A stretch of 8,802 nucleotides of DNA, taken from NCBI GenBank assembly GCA_902492005.1, contig CABUJV010000054.1:1-8802 (forward strand). Direction: 5' to 3'. The stretch is from an uncultured Eubacteriales bacterium (lineage in GTDB: Bacteria; Bacillota; Clostridia; Oscillospirales; Oscillospiraceae). The notes beneath the pieces are model-generated. The model made no database searches, was not told where the DNA came from, and was given only the letters and a program-made list of their open reading frames with translations. The position numbers were made by a program, and so were the translations under genes. Shown piece by piece: positions 6,658 to 8,802 of this stretch (its first letter is position 1; each line of letters starts with the position of its first letter).

Positions 6658-6686
6658 ATTATAGAGAGACGTCCCTCTTCTGTCAA
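6658..6686 (-). promoter_or_regulatory. Perfect-consensus sigma-A promoter of the tetR-tolC-adaptor-RND operon
   Basis: On the minus strand TTGACA (6686-6681) is separated by exactly 17 bases from TATAAT (6663-6658). An A-rich tract lies directly upstream (6704-6687) and resembles an UP element. Transcription should start near 6651. Such a strong promoter fits a gene set that is held off by a repressor and switched on by an inducer. Confidence 0.9.
6663..6678. promoter_or_regulatory. Likely TetR-family operator within the promoter spacer
   Basis: A 16-bp palindrome, AGAGAGACGTCCCTCT, with 7 of 8 base pairs matching (mismatch 6667/6674), is centred on GACGTC. It fills the spacer between the -35 and -10 elements. 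Size and place match known TetR-family operators, where bound repressor dimers block RNA polymerase. That the adjacent regulator binds here is inference. Confidence 0.6.
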
Positions 6687-6723
6687 CTGTTTTTTCTTCT
6701 TTTAGACTCGGCCGGCGCAGCGG

Positions 6724-6752
6724 TTGAATTCGGGCCGAAAACTTGTTAAACT
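6724..6752 (+). promoter_or_regulatory. Candidate lysA promoter
   Basis: TTGAAT (6724-6729), a 17-base spacer and TAAACT (6747-6752) each match the sigma-A consensus at four of six positions. A start near 6759 would leave a leader of only about 24 bases, containing the GGAGG site at 6769-6773 nine bases before the lysA ATG. There is no room for a lysine riboswitch after this start, and none is seen upstream. Confidence 0.45.
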
Positions 6753-6782
6753 GGTAAAAAACCAAAGCGGAGGCACATCACT

Positions 6783-8078
6783 ATGCTCAACGAGGTCCGA
6801 AACAACACGCTCTATTTTGACGGCTGCTCTACGGTGGAGCTGGCCCGCCAATACGGCACCCCTCTCTACGTGTTTTCCGAAAGCGAGATCGTCCGCCGCT
6901 GTTCCGAGCTGCGCCGCTGCTTTCTGACGGTCTGGCCCAACACCCGGGCGGCCTATGCCTGCAAGGCGTTCTGCACCCCCGCCATGCTCCGCTTGGTCCA
7001 GCGGGAGGGCCTGTGCATCGACGTGGTCTCCGGCGGCGAGCTGTACACCGCCATCCAGGCGGGCTTTCCCCCTGAGCGCATTGAGTTCAATGGCAACAAC
7101 AAGCTGCGCGCCGAGCTGGAGCTGGCGGTGGACTACGGCATCGGACGGGTCATCCTGGACGGTCTGCAGGAGCTGCCCCTGCTGGAGGAGGTCTGCGCCG
7201 CACGGGGCAGAAGGATGAACGTTCTTTACCGGGTCACCCCCGGCATCAAGGCCGACTCCCACGACTATATCGTCACCGGCCGGAAGGACTCCAAGTTCGG
7301 CATTCCGCTGGACGGCGACGTGCTGTATCCCGCCGTCCGGGCGGCCCTGGACTCCAAGTGGGTCAACTTCCTGGGCTTCCACTTCCATGTGGGCTCCCAG
7401 CTCTTTGACAACGCCCCCTATCTGGCCGCCCTGGATGTCGTGCTGGGCCTGGTGCGGGAGGTCCGCCGCCGGTTCGGGCACACGGTGGCCGAACTGAACC
7501 TGGGCGGCGGCTTCGGCGTCACCTACACCGACGAGGAGCGCCCCCCCTACGCTTATTTCCTGGACCCTCTCATGGCCCGGCTGGAGGAGTTCTGCCGGGG
7601 CGAGGGCATGGCCCGGCCGGCCGTGGTGGTGGAGCCCGGCCGCAGCATCGTGGCAGAGGCCGGCCTGAGCCTCTACACCGTGGGCTCCATCAAGGACATC
7701 CGGGGCGTGCGCAAGTACGTTTCGGTGGACGGCGGCATGACCGACAACATCCGTCCCGCCCTCTACGGCGCGGTGTACCGGGGGCTGCTGGCCAACCGGG
7801 CGGAGGAGGCCCCCACCGACACGGCCACCATCTGCGGCAAGTGCTGCGAGTCCGGCGACATCCTCATCCGGGACGCCCGCATTCCCGCAGCCCGGCCCGG
7901 CGACCTGCTGGCGGTCTTCTCCACCGGGGCCTACGGCTTCTCCATGGCCAGCAACTACAATTCCAGCCCCATTCCCGCTGTGGTGCTGGTGAAGGAGGGC
8001 CGCAGCGAGCTCATCGTCCGGCGGCAGAGCTACGCCGACCTGCTGGCCACCGCCGTCATTCCGAAATCCCTGCAATGA
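6783..8078 (+). CDS. lysA: Diaminopimelate decarboxylase
   Basis: LysA removes CO2 from meso-diaminopimelate to give L-lysine, the last step of lysine synthesis, in the cytosol with pyridoxal phosphate as cofactor. The 431-residue length is normal. Visible motifs are K61 in YACKAF (the residue that binds the cofactor), GFHFHVGSQ (198-206), LNLGGGFGV (238-246, phosphate binding), EPGRSIVAEAG (284-294), the catalytic C355-E356 in CCESGD, and Y384 in GAYGFSMASNYN. The fold is the alanine racemase-like barrel (about 30-290) followed by a C-terminal beta domain. The ATG is chosen for the GGAGG site nine bases upstream. It is transcribed divergently from the efflux operon. The motif before the catalytic Cys reads GKC where GPL or similar is usual; otherwise it is an ordinary member. 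Confidence 0.97.
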   Translation: MLNEVRNNTLYFDGCSTVELARQYGTPLYVFSESEIVRRCSELRRCFLTVWPNTRAAYACKAFCTPAMLRLVQREGLCIDVVSGGELYTAIQAGFPPERIEFNGNNKLRAELELAVDYGIGRVILDGLQELPLLEEVCAARGRRMNVLYRVTPGIKADSHDYIVTGRKDSKFGIPLDGDVLYPAVRAALDSKWVNFLGFHFHVGSQLFDNAPYLAALDVVLGLVREVRRRFGHTVAELNLGGGFGVTYTDEERPPYAYFLDPLMARLEEFCRGEGMARPAVVVEPGRSIVAEAGLSLYTVGSIKDIRGVRKYVSVDGGMTDNIRPALYGAVYRGLLANRAEEAPTDTATICGKCCESGDILIRDARIPAARPGDLLAVFSTGAYGFSMASNYNSSPIPAVVLVKEGRSELIVRRQSYADLLATAVIPKSLQ

Positions 8079-8133
8079 GCGCCGGGCCAACGTGCCGGGT
8101 AAAACCGCCCACGCGCCTTTCCAGATTCTCTCT

Positions 8134-8162
8134 TCATAACAATGCCCCCGTGCGCATATACA
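8134..8162 (+). promoter_or_regulatory. Candidate sigma-E promoter for spoIIID
   Basis: TCATAAC (8134-8140), 14 bases, then CATATACA (8155-8162) resemble the mother-cell sigma-E elements KMATATT and CATACAMT at 5 of 7 and 6 of 8 positions. In Bacillus subtilis spoIIID is transcribed by sigma-E, so the location makes sense. No good sigma-A promoter is apparent in the 122-base gap after lysA. The match is partial. Confidence 0.4.
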
Positions 8163-8200
8163 TCCGACAGTGAGATTCAGATGCGGGGAGTGTTGTCAGC

Positions 8201-8449
8201 GTGAAAGGGAACATCGAGGAGCGGGCCTGCCAGTTGGCCCTTTACATAATTGAGAACAAGGCGACGGTGCGCGCGGCGGCCCACAAGTTCGGCATCAGCA
8301 AGTCCACCGTACACAAGGACCTCTCCGAGCGTTTGCCCGCCTTTAATCAGTCCCTGTACCACCAAGTCAAAAGCGTCCTGGATGAAAACAAGGCCGAGCG
8401 GCACATCCGCGGCGGCATCGCCACCCGCAAGAAGTACAAAGGCAGCTAA
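8201..8449 (+). CDS. spoIIID: Stage III sporulation transcriptional regulator SpoIIID
   Basis: SpoIIID is a small DNA-binding protein that tunes mother-cell gene expression during endospore formation, turning some sigma-E genes up and others down. The 82-residue product matches the family along its length: ERACQLALYIIENKATVR (7-24), the helix-turn-helix FGISKSTVHKDLSERLP (30-46), and the basic C-terminal motif ERHIRGGIATRKKYK (66-80), which makes extra DNA contacts in the B. subtilis protein. It starts at GTG (8201) with GGGGAG at 8185-8190, ten bases upstream. It lacks the last dozen or so residues of the Bacillus protein, as is common in Clostridia. It marks the host as an endospore former or a descendant of one. 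Confidence 0.95.
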   Translation: MKGNIEERACQLALYIIENKATVRAAAHKFGISKSTVHKDLSERLPAFNQSLYHQVKSVLDENKAERHIRGGIATRKKYKGS

Positions 8450-8485
8450 AAAGGCCCGGGCGGACTGCAGTCCGCCCGGACCTTT
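8450..8485. terminator. Bidirectional intrinsic terminator between spoIIID and aroE
   Basis: Arms 8450-8466 and 8469-8485 pair at 16 of 17 positions (mismatch 8455/8480) around the self-complementary GC at 8467-8468. The stem is very GC-rich. The aroE side ends in a run of five T on the minus strand and the spoIIID side in TTTCCATTT. It begins at the base after the spoIIID stop codon and lies 10 bases beyond the aroE stop, so it should end transcription from both sides. Confidence 0.9.
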
Positions 8486-8495
8486 CCATTTCCGC

Positions 8496-8802
8496 TTACG
8501 GCTCCTTGAGCGCCTTCTCCACCAAGGCCCGCATGGCGCCGGCGTCCAGTTCCGCACCTGCGAAATGCTCCAGCGCATATACCGCCTGATAAATCAGCAT
8601 GCCCAGACCGTTGAGGACGCGATGCCCCCCCTCCCGGGCCCGGCACAGCAGCGCGGTCTCCGCCGGGTGATAGATGAGGTCGCACACCGCCGCCGCCGGG
8701 GGCAGTGCCTTCAAAAAGCTCAGATCCCCGAACTGCCCGCCGGTCCCCGCCATGCCCAGGCTGGTGCAGTTGACCAGCAGCTCGGCCCGGGCCGCCTCCC
8801 GC
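8496..8802 (-). CDS. aroE: Shikimate dehydrogenase, C-terminal fragment (runs off right edge)
   Basis: AroE reduces 3-dehydroshikimate to shikimate with NADPH in aromatic amino acid synthesis. The 101 visible residues begin before and include LLVNCTSLGMAG, matching the conserved N-x-T/S-x-x-GM loop of the NADP-binding domain. They continue with CDLIYHPAETALLCRARE and the C-terminal NGLGMLIYQAVYALEHFAG, whose Gln-Ala pair belongs to the shikimate site. The protein ends in EKALKEP with TAA at 8498-8496. The reading frame is open to the window edge, so the start and the substrate-binding N-terminal domain lie outside. It is convergent with spoIIID. A quinate/shikimate dehydrogenase paralogue is possible but the motifs fit AroE. 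Confidence 0.92.
   Translation of the reverse strand, partial: REAARAELLVNCTSLGMAGTGGQFGDLSFLKALPPAAAVCDLIYHPAETALLCRAREGGHRVLNGLGMLIYQAVYALEHFAGAELDAGAMRALVEKALKEP

Noticed and set aside
6687..6782. Lysine (L-box) riboswitch or T-box upstream of lysA.
   Set aside because: The gap is too short for either, and the conserved motifs are absent; only a minor TGGT/ACCA hairpin (6752-6764) is present.
6702..8090. A 462-codon minus-strand open frame opposite lysA.
   Set aside because: It mirrors a confidently identified lysA, has shadow-type composition and no initiation signals.
8079..8200. Possible terminator or riboswitch between lysA and spoIIID.
   Set aside because: Only direct GC-rich repeats (CCGGG) are present near 8082-8100; no convincing hairpin with a T-run or known aptamer was found.

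Overview
The window looks like chromosomal DNA of a GC-rich, spore-forming Gram-positive bacterium of the class Clostridia, most plausibly an Oscillospiraceae gut commensal of the Flavonifractor / Lawsonibacter / Oscillibacter kind. The grounds are a spoIIID gene (found only in endospore formers), GC-rich codon use, strong AGGAGG-type ribosome binding sites, and housekeeping lysA and aroE genes of Firmicutes type. The family assignment is inference; no ribosomal gene is present.

Layout, left to right. (1) Positions 1-52, minus strand: the first 17 codons of an oligopeptide/dipeptide-type ABC permease that runs off the left edge. (2) Positions 53-428: a 376-base gap that is unusually structured. 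It holds a good minus-strand promoter (330-357) and, between it and the permease start, a roughly 270-nt leader packed with perfect or near-perfect palindromes (93-283). (3) Positions 429-6626, minus strand: a four-gene operon transcribed tetR -> TolC-family protein -> periplasmic-adaptor-type lipoprotein -> RND pump. Junctions are tight (a 4-base ATGA overlap, then 19 and 6 bases). It is driven by a perfect-consensus promoter with a palindrome, probably the TetR-family operator, sitting exactly in its spacer. (4) Positions 6627-6782: the divergent promoter region. (5) Positions 6783-8078, plus strand: lysA, diaminopimelate decarboxylase. (6) Positions 8201-8449, plus strand: spoIIID, preceded by a sigma-E-like promoter. 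(7) A strong bidirectional terminator (8450-8485). (8) Positions 8496-8802, minus strand: the C-terminal part of shikimate dehydrogenase, aroE, running off the right edge.

How it works together. The operon encodes all three parts of a Gram-negative-style tripartite efflux pump plus its own repressor: an inner-membrane RND transporter, a lipid-anchored adaptor with a coiled-coil hairpin, and a secreted TolC-like coiled-coil protein. Finding the set in a presumed single-membrane spore former is the most interesting protein-level point, because the TolC-like protein keeps the duplicated helical fold but shows no obvious beta-barrel strands. The most unusual DNA-level point is the palindrome array in the leader upstream of the ABC permease. 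It may be a dispersed palindromic repeat element, a structured regulatory leader, or both.
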